A stretch of DNA of 64,000 bases, taken from positions 124,001 through 188,000 of the forward strand of contig NZ_MTSE01000008.1 in the NCBI RefSeq assembly GCF_002154225.1. The letters are read 5' to 3'. Below are positions 24,705 through 33,807 of this stretch, piece after piece (the stretch's first letter is position 1; the number at the start of each line of letters is the position of its first letter). The stretch is from Hymenobacter crusticola (GTDB lineage Bacteria > Bacteroidota > Bacteroidia > Cytophagales > Hymenobacteraceae). The notes below the pieces were generated by a model. It did not search any database. It had not been told where the DNA came from and worked only from the letters and a program-made list of their open reading frames with translations. A program made the translations under genes and the position numbers.

Positions 24705-24928
24705 CGGGGTGGCTTACCCGCGGCGGGTGCAGCTGATCTACGGAGGCGAGGTTCGCCACTCCCCGCGCGTCCGCTGACGTTCGTAATGGCTTACCCGGCC
24801 GACGAAACCACCGAGAACCGTCCGTCGACTGGCAAGCTCGTGGTGTCTGGTGCTAGGTCAGCTGTTAGGCTAACCGGCTTGATACGGCGTCGGCCGACGT
24901 GCTTTTATGTTTCTCTTTCTTGTTTGCT

Positions 24929-25909
24929 ATGTTTCCTCGCTCGCCTCTGCCCCGGCTTATCTGGGCTGCTCTCTTTCTTGCCGGGTTTTTCTGCGCTAGC
25001 CGCGAGTGCGCGGCCCAACGGCCCGAGGCATCTAAGCTCGGTTCCCAGGAGGCGTCCCCTAGGCCAGGCGCGGAATTGACTTTGCCTCTGACGGAGCGGA
25101 TCGGACGTACCTCAGATGAGGTATTGCAGAAATTCCGCGAGGCCGGCATGACGCCCCAGCCGCACGAACTCACGGCGGCCGAACGCCGCTTGGTTGCCAA
25201 CGCGCTGGCAGCCTTGCCTTCGCTGCACCGGCCGGTACTCACGACGCATTTGCGCAGCCTGAGCTTTCTGGACCATATGCCGAACACGGCCCTGACCTCC
25301 ACTGTGCCCGCCCCGTACCCGCTCTTCGACATCACCATCCGGGCTGCTATTCTGCCGCAAACCGCCACCGAATGGCTAACTGAAAAGGAGCGGACGTGTT
25401 TTGCGGCCACCGATTCGGCTTGGCAGGTGGCTATTGAGGCAGGAGTGCGCTCCGCCCTCGACTACGTGCTACTGCACGAGGCGACGCACGTTGTAGATGC
25501 CGCGCTGCACCTCACGCCAGCCTATTCTGCCGCCGGCCAACGCCTTGACAGCGCCGCGGCCAAGCCTTTTACCGCTGGCATTTGGCAAGACCGCACCCAG
25601 CCCGCACCTAGGTTTCGGCACGCGTTGCTAGAGCACATCCGCTTCCGCGGCGGTCCGCCGCTGCCTATGGCCCAAGCGGCGCCGCTGTATGCGCTGCTGC
25701 AGCAAACCCCGTTTGTCTCTCTGTACGGCAGCACCGGCTGGACGGAAGACCTAGCGGAGTACGTGACCGTGTACCACTTCACCCAGAAACTGCGGCAACC
25801 CTTTCGCCTCGTGATCCGCCGAAATGGCCAGGAAGTGTTCGGGTATGAGCCCATGAAGTCGGCCCTGGTGAAACGCCGTATGCGCCAGATGAAGCGCTTT
25901 TACTCCTGA
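24929..25909 (+). CDS. Secreted metallopeptidase-like protein with HExxH motif
   Basis: A 326-residue precursor. MFPRSPLPRLIWAALFLAGFF..CAAQ is a signal peptide. The mature protein contains DYVLLHEATHVVDAAL (HEATH, zinc-binding HExxH, about residue 190) and, about 90 residues later, GWTEDLAEYVTVYHF, where Glu or Asp could be the third zinc ligand. The arrangement HExxH...ExxxEY is that of gluzincin-type peptidases, but no named family was recognised. The ATG at 24929 was chosen over a GTG at 24899 because it gives a normal signal peptide. Gene stands alone. Peptidase activity is inferred from the motif only. Confidence 0.75.
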   Translation: MFPRSPLPRLIWAALFLAGFFCASRECAAQRPEASKLGSQEASPRPGAELTLPLTERIGRTSDEVLQKFREAGMTPQPHELTAAERRLVANALAALPSLHRPVLTTHLRSLSFLDHMPNTALTSTVPAPYPLFDITIRAAILPQTATEWLTEKERTCFAATDSAWQVAIEAGVRSALDYVLLHEATHVVDAALHLTPAYSAAGQRLDSAAAKPFTAGIWQDRTQPAPRFRHALLEHIRFRGGPPLPMAQAAPLYALLQQTPFVSLYGSTGWTEDLAEYVTVYHFTQKLRQPFRLVIRRNGQEVFGYEPMKSALVKRRMRQMKRFYS

Positions 25910-26187
25910 ATGCGCCTGCCCACAGGCCTTTCCTTTCGGGTGCGGATGGGGCAAAACAGCCCGCAGCGGATCCGTTAAAGGCGCATGGGACCTTGTTGGC
26001 TATCGTGTAGGGCCTTGGAAGGGACCCTTTAGGTTGCCTGGTAAACGTACCTTCGTTTAACTAAGAAGCAGTTAAGTAAAACGGTACGGGCCGTGAATAA
26101 ACCAGCCGAGAAACGGCTCTCTTCGTCCAGTGAGGCAGTGGTAAGCTACTCTTGAGGCCTGCCTATTTGTACTAGCGAAACCCGAGC

Positions 26188-26601
26188 CTACTCTTTTTTG
26201 GGAGCTGCCGCCGACTTATAGGTTTTGCGCGGCGCATCTAGGCACAGACCTTGGTCAATTATTAGCACCCCATCGCGAAGGGAGTAGCTGGCCGTAGGAG
26301 CATAGCTAGGCCACGTGAAATTGATCAGAGTGGTGTCGGCTGCGCAAGAGGTTGAGCCCTGCGCTAGCTCGTACGTGCCAGTTTCCTGGACTTGGCCATC
26401 CTTGTACATAGTTACCTTGCCCGTGGCGTCGAAGGCAATGGCTTCGTTGGGCGTAGGCGTGTTGGCCGGGCAGTAGCATTCGAGTTTGGTCAATGACCAG
26501 TACCCAATCAAGCTGGTTGGTTTTGGAGACGCTTCCTTCGATTGGCAACCACTGATAGCTAGGCCACTGAGTAAGCAAGCAGTACGTAAGGTCGTATTCA
26601 T
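26188..26601 (-). CDS. Lipocalin-like lipoprotein
   Basis: A 137-residue lipoprotein precursor. MNTTLRTACLLSGLAISGC carries a lipobox (AISG|C, Cys19), so the mature protein is membrane-anchored. The body contains LIGYWSLTKLECYCP, IAFDATGKVTMYKDGQVQET and GTYELAQGSTSC, the W-x-L and G-x-Y pattern of short lipocalin-like (DUF4488/META-like) beta-barrels common in Bacteroidota. Five cysteines in the mature part (CYC, SC, LCL) may form disulfides. The start at 26601 gives the lipobox. The longer frame from 26670 does not. Ligand unknown. Confidence 0.75.
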   Translation of the reverse strand: MNTTLRTACLLSGLAISGCQSKEASPKPTSLIGYWSLTKLECYCPANTPTPNEAIAFDATGKVTMYKDGQVQETGTYELAQGSTSCAADTTLINFTWPSYAPTASYSLRDGVLIIDQGLCLDAPRKTYKSAAAPKKE

Positions 26602-26853
26602 GGCAGAATAGTAGCGGCGATGAGTGCAGCAGGAAGAGGCTAGCAAGCGGGCAAATGGTTGCATGGTCACGACGTACTGCTATTTCTGTGCAGTGCACTT
26701 ATACTATTTGTTACTGCGAATCAGTTAGATAGAAAAGCGGCGCAGAAGGCCTAGCTAGTGCCTGCCCCGCTACCTAAGCTATAACTATACTAGCCGCAGC
26801 ATGCGGATACACACCTTATAGTACGATCATGGTGCCATCTTACTTATATCCTT

Positions 26854-27999
26854 ATGGTATTACCACAACTATTCTGGCGCCTTGCGCCCCTGACGGTTGG
26901 TTTAGCAGGCGCCGCTACGGTGGCCGCGGCCCAGCAACTCCCCAACACAATTATCACGGCCGTACCGTTTCTTCGGCTTAGCCCCGATGCTCGTTCAGCT
27001 GCGCTCGGGCAAGCCGGGGTCGCACTTACCCCCGACGCCAATGCCGCGTATTACAATGCCGGAAGACTAAGCTTTATCCCGGCCGCCTTTGGTGTTTCTG
27101 CGTCTTACCTGCCTAGGTTGCGCACCACTACTAGCTCTCGGGGGCTAGCTTCCGCAGCCGGATATGGCCGCCTGAGCCAACGGTCGGTCGTGGGGGCCTC
27201 CGTGGAGTACTTCGATACGAAGCTAGGTGGTTGGAATGGCGCCATCAACAGTGAGTATGCCATTAGTGCTTCCTACGGTTACCGACTTAATGAGTATCTG
27301 GGAGTAGGGACAACCGTGCGTTACATTCAAGTTAACTTGAGCAACATGAATGCGCCGAGTCAGGCAGCCGCCATGGATCTAGGGCTATACTACACCAAAG
27401 ACCTGCACCTCGGTATCAACCACTACGCGTTAGGCTTGGGAGCCGCCTTGACCAATGTTGGTGATAAGATGACGTACACCAACCCAAGTCAGAAGGACTT
27501 TTTGCCTACGACCTTGAAAGTAGGTGGGGCCCTGACCCGTGCACTTGGCTCGCGCAGCACGCTTACGTTTGCCGCGGACGTCCACAAACTGCTCGTGCCC
27601 ACGCCATATTATGTCAACGGGTTGCCAGCCAACAGCCCAGCCGTAATAGCGCGCAACCAAAACCTAGCGCAGCAGAAGGTATTCAAGACGTTAATAAGTA
27701 CCTTTAGCGATGCGCCAGGCGGTTTTCGGGAGGAAGTGCGAGAGATTATGCTCTCCACCGGCTTGGAGTACGCCTACAACAACACCGTCTTTGTGCGGGC
27801 AGGCTACTATTACGAAAGCCCGAAAAAGGGTGATTTGCAATACGCAAGCGTCGGGGTGGGTGCACACTACCGCGCACTAGGGTTGGATGGGGCTTACCTT
27901 GTACCGAACACACGCCAGAATCCGTTGGCCCAAACGCTGCGGCTGTCGCTGCACGTTACCTTCGGCAAACAAACGCCCAGCCTTAAGCAAAGTAGCTAG
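26854..27999 (+). CDS. porV: Type IX secretion system outer-membrane protein PorV
   Basis: A 381-residue outer-membrane beta-barrel. After a signal peptide (…GAATVAAAQQ) it carries the PorV signature VPFLRLSPDARSAALGQAGV, then ANAAYYNAGRLSFIP, as in FadL-fold PorV/LptO. PorV binds C-terminal signals of T9SS cargo and shuttles them from the SprA translocon to the attachment complex. Cargo with matching signals is in this window (36578-40306 and 40522-44244). The barrel ends in LRLSLHVTFGK. It lies alone, not with other por/gld genes, as is usual in Bacteroidota, where T9SS genes are scattered. Confidence 0.9.
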   Translation: MVLPQLFWRLAPLTVGLAGAATVAAAQQLPNTIITAVPFLRLSPDARSAALGQAGVALTPDANAAYYNAGRLSFIPAAFGVSASYLPRLRTTTSSRGLASAAGYGRLSQRSVVGASVEYFDTKLGGWNGAINSEYAISASYGYRLNEYLGVGTTVRYIQVNLSNMNAPSQAAAMDLGLYYTKDLHLGINHYALGLGAALTNVGDKMTYTNPSQKDFLPTTLKVGGALTRALGSRSTLTFAADVHKLLVPTPYYVNGLPANSPAVIARNQNLAQQKVFKTLISTFSDAPGGFREEVREIMLSTGLEYAYNNTVFVRAGYYYESPKKGDLQYASVGVGAHYRALGLDGAYLVPNTRQNPLAQTLRLSLHVTFGKQTPSLKQSS

Positions 28000-28081
28000 C
28001 TGAGAAGCACCTGGCTACAGCTCGTGCGGCGTCTCTTGACCTAGAGCACACGGCTTGTAGCCAGGTGTTGTTAGCAGCTGT

Positions 28082-28576
28082 TTACTCCTCGCCCCGGCCG
28101 GCGGGCAAGCCTGGGGCCGAGTTGCCTTGGGCCCCACGTGTGCTAGGTACGCCCATCTTCTGCTCACGCTTTTGCTGGTAGCGGTTAAATTGGTCGGGCG
28201 TGAGTACATCCTTGAGCGCGGCTACGCGCGAGGCGCCAATATCCTGCGCCATGCGGTTTAGACCCGGTAAATCGGCTTTGTAGCGGTTGCTGGCCGTTTC
28301 CATGTTGCGCACGCTGGTCAGGTTGATCTGCCGTACCTTCTCCACCTGCTGGGGCGTGAGGGCAAGTCCTTGGCGCATGTTTTCGGTGAGGGCGTTGGCT
28401 CTTTCTTCCACGCGCGCCGAACTGGGCGCTGATGCAGCATTAGCAGCAGGCAAGGTGACTTTTGTTTTATCGGAAGGGCCAGCGGCGGGCTTTACTTTGG
28501 TCTTAACGGTGGTTTGAGCCTGGCTAGCGGTGGCAGTAGTCAGCACGAGCAGCAAGGCAAACAAAGAGATCTTCAT
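28082..28576 (-). CDS. LTxxQ-motif periplasmic protein (Spy/CpxP-like)
   Basis: A 164-residue precursor. MKISLFALLLVLTTATASQAQ is a signal peptide. The mature helical protein carries two LTxxQ motifs, LTPQQVEKVRQIN (about 85-97) and LTPDQFNRYQQKREQK (about 133-148), as in Spy and CpxP. Those chaperones or stress sensors act in the periplasm. Bacteroidota relatives are common but uncharacterised. The N-terminal part of the mature protein is Ala/Lys/Thr-rich and probably unstructured, and the C-terminus is Gly/Pro-rich. The start at 28576 is set by the signal peptide. Divergent from the SDR gene at 28751. Confidence 0.82.
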   Translation of the reverse strand: MKISLFALLLVLTTATASQAQTTVKTKVKPAAGPSDKTKVTLPAANAASAPSSARVEERANALTENMRQGLALTPQQVEKVRQINLTSVRNMETASNRYKADLPGLNRMAQDIGASRVAALKDVLTPDQFNRYQQKREQKMGVPSTRGAQGNSAPGLPAGRGEE

Positions 28577-28750
28577 GATGTGGGAAGAAGCGAGAAACGG
28601 GAAAGTCAGCGCAAAAATTGGGCAATTTGCCGCCAAAAGAAACAGCATTTCGTCGCTAACGTTCCCCAATACCACTTTCATGTACCGTTGCGCCAAAATC
28701 TGATCGAACGCAAGCGCAACCTTTCCGCCTCCGTTTCCTTACAAGTTGGT

Positions 28751-29785
28751 ATGAAGCGAGAAAATCAAAACAACTGGCTCGTGGCCGCGGCGGCAGCGGC
28801 CGTTTTTGCAGCTGCCACCGTATGGCGCAATCGCCGTGGTGCCTACGACTTAGAGGGGCGCGTAGTTCTTATTACCGGCGGGTCGCGCGGGCTAGGTCTG
28901 GTGCTGGCCCGCCAAGCCGTAGCTGAGGGTGCGAAAGTAGCTATCTGCGCCCGCGACGCGGAGGAGCTAGAGCGCGCCCGCCAGGAGCTAGCCGCCGACG
29001 GCGCCCAAGTCATTGCCTTGCCCCGCGACCTCACTGATGCCGACGCCGTACGCACGCTCGTGGAGGAAGTTCAGCAGCAGCTAGGTCCTATTGATGTGCT
29101 GGTCAACAACGCGGGTATCATCACCGCTGGCCCCCTCGACAACACCGAGCTGCGCGATTACCAAGATTCAATGGACACCCACTTCTGGGCGCCGCTGCAC
29201 GCTATGCAGGCCGTGCTACCCGCTATGCGTCGGCGCGGAGAAGGGCGCATCGTGAACATTGCCTCCCTGGGTGGCAAAGTAGCTATTCCGCACCTAGCTC
29301 CGTACAGCGCTAGCAAGTTTGCGCTGGTCGGTTTGTCGGAGGGCTTCCGCGCCGAGCTGTCGCAGCATGGCATCATGGTCACCACGGTATGTCCTGGCTT
29401 GCTGCGCACGGGTAGCGCCCGCCACGCCATTGTGAAAGGCCAGCACAAGAAGGAGTATAGCTGGTTTACCATCGCCGACTCTATGCCGTTCTGGACGCTC
29501 AGCGCCGAAACCGCCGCTCGTCAGATCTGGAACGCCTGCCGCCGAGGCGACGGTGAAATCATCCTGAGCGTGCCGGCCAAGGTGCTCGCTGCCTTCCACG
29601 GCCTCATGCCCGGCGCCGCCACCGACATCCTAGGTTGGGTAAATCGCAGCCTTCCTGGCCCTAGCGAACGAGGCAACGAACGCCGCCACGGCTACGAAAG
29701 CGAGACTCCACTGACACAATCGTGGCTTACTACGCTCACGCGCAAAGCCGAAAAGCAGAACAACGAGCTGAGTAGCAACCGCTAA
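28751..29785 (+). CDS. Membrane-anchored SDR-family oxidoreductase
   Basis: A 344-residue protein. NNWLVAAAAAAVFAAATVW near the N-terminus is a membrane anchor, followed by a classical SDR domain: VVLITGGSRGLGLVLARQAV (TGxxxGxG), DVLVNNAGI (NNAG), IVNIASLGGK (Ser), APYSASKFALVGL (YxxxK) and VCPGLLRTGS. Anchored SDRs of this type resemble sphinganine/ketosphinganine-like or retinol-type reductases acting on lipid substrates, but the substrate is not evident. The frame extends to 28514, but the ATG at 28751 fits the domain start, and the upstream part overlaps the divergent gene. A perfect 16-bp terminator follows. Confidence 0.92.
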   Translation: MKRENQNNWLVAAAAAAVFAAATVWRNRRGAYDLEGRVVLITGGSRGLGLVLARQAVAEGAKVAICARDAEELERARQELAADGAQVIALPRDLTDADAVRTLVEEVQQQLGPIDVLVNNAGIITAGPLDNTELRDYQDSMDTHFWAPLHAMQAVLPAMRRRGEGRIVNIASLGGKVAIPHLAPYSASKFALVGLSEGFRAELSQHGIMVTTVCPGLLRTGSARHAIVKGQHKKEYSWFTIADSMPFWTLSAETAARQIWNACRRGDGEIILSVPAKVLAAFHGLMPGAATDILGWVNRSLPGPSERGNERRHGYESETPLTQSWLTTLTRKAEKQNNELSSNR

Positions 29786-29798
29786 GCTGCTGCAAATA

Positions 29799-29854
29799 AA
29801 TGTAAAGACCCTCTTGCCAGGCTTCCTCAGCTCGGTAGGAGGGTCTTTACATTT
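29799..29854 (+). terminator. Terminator-like hairpin after SDR gene
   Basis: A perfect 16-bp stem: AAATGTAAAGACCCTC (29799-29814) with GAGGGTCTTTACATTT (29839-29854), 24-base loop. Confidence 0.75.
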
Positions 29855-29955
29855 GAGATGTTGACGTGTTTGCTAGGTTGAATATATTATTAGTTGTAGG
29901 CTGCCTAATTAGATAAAATAAAACACACATAGCATCCAGTTAAACATCGAATTAG

Positions 29956-30916
29956 TTCGAAAAACTTAAGTTTCCAGCATATGACAAGTACATTCTAGGC
30001 ATGATGGTGCGCCGGGATGGAATGATGTCGAAGCAGGTCACTTCCTCCATGGTAGCCATTGCTGCTGCAACGGGCAAAAAAATAATGGACTTGCCCGTGG
30101 AAACCAGCAAGACAGAGCATCTGTCATTAAGCTCCTTTACTTTTGACCCCGATAAGCGTGAGTTCATTGCAGTTGGAGAGTATTACAAGCCTGATGATAA
30201 GCCTTTTGTAAACAAAAGCTAGGGATTCTATATCAAGCGGTTTTCCGAGGCAGGAAAGGTCATAAGTGCCAAAAATTACGGATGGCAGAAGGAAGTTATG
30301 TCGCTCATGCCCGCCGAAGCAAAGGCTAGCTTAGAAGACAACTTTGTGAACTACACACACTCTATCGCGAAGGGTGCCGATGGTAAGCGCTACATTGTAG
30401 CCGAGCAGTACAAGATCGTCGCCGATGGTATGGGTATAGCGTTATCTGCCCTAGAGGGTGGTAGAGGCCCTAGTGTGTCGAAGGGTAAAATTGGTAATCT
30501 GCTGGTCTTTGAACTTGACCCCCCAAGCAAAGCTCTCGGGCGTGAAGTTTTACCAGAAAGACCCCTCTAATGCCACGTTGCCTGCTGGTACGGACCTGAT
30601 GAGTGCTGGCATCCTCGGCCACGTCATTAAGTCGCAGGGTGGCTTCGACTACCAGTTCATGCAGCGCAACGATACGAATACTCAGTTTAATGTGGTGTAC
30701 ATCAACTTTGATAAAGAGAAAGGCGAAGGCACGAAGCGCATCATTGGCAACATTGCTTTTGGTGACAACGGCAAGTACGCAGTAGACAAAATTGACCTGA
30801 CGAGCGCAGCCAATTACTCGTACTTATATCCGGCCAAGCCTGGCTACGTGATGATTGCCGATTACTATAAGAAGAAAAATCAGCTTGGAATGAAACTGGT
30901 CAAGCTTAATATTTGA
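29956..30916 (+). pseudogene. Degenerate gene for a large uncharacterised protein (DUF6770-like?)
   Basis: Three lesions are visible. The open frame begins after a stop at 29953 without a start codon (KFPAYDKYILGMMVRRDGMM), so the N-terminus is missing. An in-frame TAG at 30220-30222 interrupts KPFVNKS*GFYIKRFSEAGK. A frameshift at a C6 run (about 30519-30524) moves coding to the next frame, where SGVKFYQKDPSNATLPAGT continues to KLVKLNI at the stop. Joined, the fragments give about 320 residues of a beta-rich protein with DPDKREFIAVGEYY and YVMIADYYKKKNQLGMKLVK. It resembles large exported Bacteroidota proteins of the DUF6770 kind, but this is from memory. A terminator follows at 30931. Confidence 0.78.
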
Positions 30917-30930
30917 TACTAGTTGCTCAC

Positions 30931-30960
30931 AAAAAGCCCGGTTGATAGCCGGGCTTTTTT
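30931..30960 (+). terminator. Terminator downstream of the broken gene
   Basis: AAAAAGCCCGG / CCGGGCTTTTTT stem (30931-30941 with 30949-30960) with a 7-base loop and T run. It is a textbook intrinsic terminator, still intact after the gene decayed. Confidence 0.92.
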
Positions 30961-31007
30961 GTTGGTGGCTTACCTTGAGCCATCAAGCTTCTACCAACCA
31001 TCGCCTC

Positions 31008-31760
31008 GTGACGTTCCCTGTTCAGCTGGCGCTCGGGCCGCTGGTGTTGCCGGTGCATTTGCTCTGCGAAGTGCTGGCGTACTCGCTCGGCTACCGCCTC
31101 TATAACCGCCTACGCAACCCCGCCCAAGACCGCATCAGTACCGAACATCGGCTCTGGATATTTGTGGGCGCGGCGACCGGTGCACTGTTTGGCTCACGGG
31201 TGCTAGGTCTACTCGAACACCCTGATTTGCTGCTGCACCCGCCCGGCGGATTTATTTATTATCTCACCAACAAAACTATTGTGGGCGGCTTGCTGGGCGG
31301 CCTGATAGGAGTGGAGCTGACGAAGAAATACCTTGGCGTCACCGCGTCTTCCGGCGACCTGATGGTGTACCCGCTGCTGCTCGGCATGGGGCTAGGTCGC
31401 GTGGGCTGCTTCCTTAGTGGCCTCGAAGATGGCACCTACGGCACCGCCACTACGCTGCCCTGGGGCATCGACTTCGGCGATGGAACACGCCGCCACCCGA
31501 CGAATCTCTACGAAATCTTATTTCTGCTTGCGTTCGGCCTAGGGTTGTGGTTGCTAGAACGCCGTCGGCTGCTGCCTGATGGCTGGCGGTTTCGGCTATT
31601 CCTGGCTTCCTACTTGCTGTTTCGCCTGTTGGTGGAGTTTATCAAGCCCACACCGCCGCTGCCGGGGCTAGGTCTCACGCCTATTCAATGGGCCTGCGTG
31701 GCGGGGCTGGGGTATTATGCGTGGTTGTTTGGGCGGGAGAGACAGGCAAGCAGGAGGTGA
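31008..31760 (+). CDS. Lgt-like membrane protein (prolipoprotein diacylglyceryl transferase family)
   Basis: A 250-residue inner-membrane protein with about seven helices. It has the Lgt layout: LGPLVLPVHLLCEVLAYSLG at the N-terminus, NKTIVGGLLGGLIGVELTKK, GMGLGRVGCFLSGLEDGTYG (equivalent of the Lgt GRxGNFxNxE signature, with C-F-L-S-G in place of N-F-N-N) and RRHPTNLYEILFLLAFGLGLWLL. Lgt transfers diacylglyceryl from phosphatidylglycerol to lipoproteins. This shorter, divergent form probably acts on another acceptor or another lipid. The GTG at 31008 fits the family start. No ATG exists in range. Its neighbour beyond an AT-rich insert is a tetraether-synthase-like radical SAM protein, suggesting a lipid-modification locus. 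Confidence 0.82.
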   Translation: MTFPVQLALGPLVLPVHLLCEVLAYSLGYRLYNRLRNPAQDRISTEHRLWIFVGAATGALFGSRVLGLLEHPDLLLHPPGGFIYYLTNKTIVGGLLGGLIGVELTKKYLGVTASSGDLMVYPLLLGMGLGRVGCFLSGLEDGTYGTATTLPWGIDFGDGTRRHPTNLYEILFLLAFGLGLWLLERRRLLPDGWRFRLFLASYLLFRLLVEFIKPTPPLPGLGLTPIQWACVAGLGYYAWLFGRERQASRR

Positions 31761-31893
31761 AGTATCTGATTGTTTTTCTGTCTAATGACATTTCGTTACT
31801 AATCTATTTGATCATAATCTTTAAAGTAACAGGAAAAATTTGTTCAATTTTAAATTATTCAATAACGTGAAAAAGCATTTTAAACGTTGGCTG

Positions 31894-32382
31894 ATGAGTA
31901 GAATGAAAACATCTGGTAGCGAGCATAGGTATGTGGTTAATGAACGATATGCAGATGAAAGATATAAATGGAAAAATACTGATATTGACGCACTGCCTAT
32001 AATCGAAAGTATCAAATCGTCTTATAAATTTTACAACGGTAAAATTAATTACGGAATCCTTGTGCGTTTCTTGCGTGGCCGAATTGGAAAAGACTGGAAT
32101 GATGTATACTCGGAAATTATCAATCGCATTCCAATAAAATTGCTTGATTATAAAGAGATGATTTTTTGGTTTGTAGCCAATGATGTTGAAATAACCAGCG
32201 AAGGATTATGGAATAAGAAAAGTCAAAAATTTATTTGGACAAACGGATTATTTGAGTCAAAAGATATTGCAGATAAGTGGCATCGTCTGCAATTTATAGA
32301 GTTTTATGTAGATCCTAAAACTAACTTATTAATGCATATACCACAGAAATCAGTAATAAAAGCAATAAATCATAGAAGTTAG
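31894..32382 (+). CDS. AT-rich, probably acquired hypothetical protein
   Basis: A 162-residue soluble protein from ATG 31894 (GTG 31867 or TTG 31840 are alternatives). The gene is strongly AT-rich, with codons such as AAA, ATT and TTA, and contains no CTAG, in sharp contrast to both neighbours. Blocks INYGILVRFLRGRIGKDWNDVYSEI and FIEFYVDPKTNLLMHIP recall a widespread group of small uncharacterised proteins with the pattern LxRWLxxxxGRPWxxVYSEI ... FYVxPxTGLL. Function unknown. The reading frame is intact. It sits between the Lgt-like and radical SAM genes, apparently inserted in an older operon. Confidence 0.75.
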   Translation: MSRMKTSGSEHRYVVNERYADERYKWKNTDIDALPIIESIKSSYKFYNGKINYGILVRFLRGRIGKDWNDVYSEIINRIPIKLLDYKEMIFWFVANDVEITSEGLWNKKSQKFIWTNGLFESKDIADKWHRLQFIEFYVDPKTNLLMHIPQKSVIKAINHRS

Positions 32383-32406
32383 TTTTGAAAACCATACATT
32401 AATATT

Positions 32407-33807
32407 ATGCCCGAACGCCCTTATACCTACTACGACTTTACCCTGAGCCTGTGCCCGCATTGCTTGCGGCGCGTGGAAGCCAAGATTGTTTTTGAAGACG
32501 GCGGCGTGTACATGCTCAAGCGCTGCCTCACGCACGGGCGGCAAAAGGTGCTCATTGCCACCGACGTGGAGTACTACAAGAGCATCCGCAACTACGTGAA
32601 GCCCAGCGAAACGCCGCGTCGCTTCAACACCGCCACGCACTACGGCTGCCCCTACGACTGCGGCCTCTGTACCGACCACGAGCAGCACAGTTGCCTTACT
32701 GTTATTGAGATAACCGACCGCTGCAACCTGACCTGCCCCACTTGCTACGCCGAAAGCAGCCCCACGCACGGGCGTCATCGGACGCTGGAAGAAGTGGAAG
32801 CCATGGTGGACGTGCTGGTAGCCAACGAAGGTGAGCCCGACGTGGTGCAGATTTCGGGTGGCGAGCCCACGCTGCATCCGCAGTTCTGGGAAATCCTGGA
32901 TATGTGCAAGCGCAAGCCCATCAAGCACCTGATGGTGAACACCAACGGCGTGCGCCTAGCCAAAGACGAAGCTTTCGTGGCGAGGCTAGCCACCTACGTG
33001 CCGGCCTTTGAGGTGTACTTGCAGTTCGACTCGTTCCGCAAGGAAGTGCTCGAAACCATGCGCGGCCGCGACCTGCGCGACGTACGTCTGCAAGCCCTAG
33101 AGCACCTGAATAAATACAACTTGAGTACCACGCTCGTGGTGACCTTACAAAAGGGGCTCAACCACGATGAAATCGGCGAAATCATCGACTTTGCCCTGAA
33201 GCAACGGTGCGTGCGCGGCGTCACGTTTCAGCCCACGCAAGCCGCCGGCCGCCTCGACCATTTCAACCCCGAAACCGACCGGTTTTCGCTCACCGAAGTG
33301 CGCCAGGAAATTCTGCGACAAAGCCCGCTCTTCACCGCCGCCGACTTGCTGCCCGTGCCCTGCAACCCCGACGCGCTGGTGATGGGCTACGCCCTGAAGC
33401 TAGGCGGGGAGGTGTTCCCGCTCACGCGCTACATTCAGCCCGCCGAGCTGCTGCAAAACTCCGGCAACACCATTGTGTATGAGCACGATCCGCGCCTGCG
33501 CAACCACTTGCTGCGCCTGTTTAGCACGGCCAATACCGTGGATACTGTCACGCCCGAGCTAAACCAACTGCTCTGTTGCCTGCCGATGGTGCAAGCGCCT
33601 AACTTGCGCTACGAAAACTTGTTCCGCGTGATCATCCTGCAGTTCATGGATGCCTGGAACTTCGACGTGCGCGCCGTCAAGAAGTCCTGCGTGCACATTG
33701 TGAGCAAGGATTTGAAGATCATTCCGTTCGAGACGATGAACATCTTCTATCGGGATGCGGAGAAAGTAGCTAGGTTGCAGGAACTGCGTGATATCTCGGT
33801 ACTATGA
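32407..33807 (+). CDS. Radical SAM protein resembling tetraether/membrane-spanning lipid synthases
   Basis: A 466-residue protein. The radical SAM site is CNLTCPTC (Cys106, 110, 113), preceded by GCPYDCGLCTDHEQHSC (Cys81, 85, 88, 96) and an N-terminal CPHC...C..HG unit (Cys16, 19, 40). VVQISGGEPTLHP is the GGE SAM-binding motif. More cysteines occur late (VPCNPDA, LLCCLPM, KKSCVHI). The combination CPxC / KxCxxHG / GCPxxCGLCxxHxxxxC / CxxxCxxC is that of the archaeal tetraether synthase (Tes, MJ0619) family, which has a rubredoxin-like centre and several Fe-S clusters and couples lipid tails. In Bacteroidota the substrate is unknown. The next gene overlaps the stop by 4 bp. Confidence 0.88.
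   Translation: MPERPYTYYDFTLSLCPHCLRRVEAKIVFEDGGVYMLKRCLTHGRQKVLIATDVEYYKSIRNYVKPSETPRRFNTATHYGCPYDCGLCTDHEQHSCLTVIEITDRCNLTCPTCYAESSPTHGRHRTLEEVEAMVDVLVANEGEPDVVQISGGEPTLHPQFWEILDMCKRKPIKHLMVNTNGVRLAKDEAFVARLATYVPAFEVYLQFDSFRKEVLETMRGRDLRDVRLQALEHLNKYNLSTTLVVTLQKGLNHDEIGEIIDFALKQRCVRGVTFQPTQAAGRLDHFNPETDRFSLTEVRQEILRQSPLFTAADLLPVPCNPDALVMGYALKLGGEVFPLTRYIQPAELLQNSGNTIVYEHDPRLRNHLLRLFSTANTVDTVTPELNQLLCCLPMVQAPNLRYENLFRVIILQFMDAWNFDVRAVKKSCVHIVSKDLKIIPFETMNIFYRDAEKVARLQELRDISVL

Noticed and set aside
26041..26060. Promoter with TACCTTCG box near 26049
   Set aside because: No TTG at the proper distance and no gene downstream on that strand.
28514..28750. 79-residue N-terminal extension of the membrane-anchored SDR
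   Set aside because: Would overlap the start of the divergent LTxxQ gene and is not SDR-like. ATG at 28751 precedes the anchor directly.
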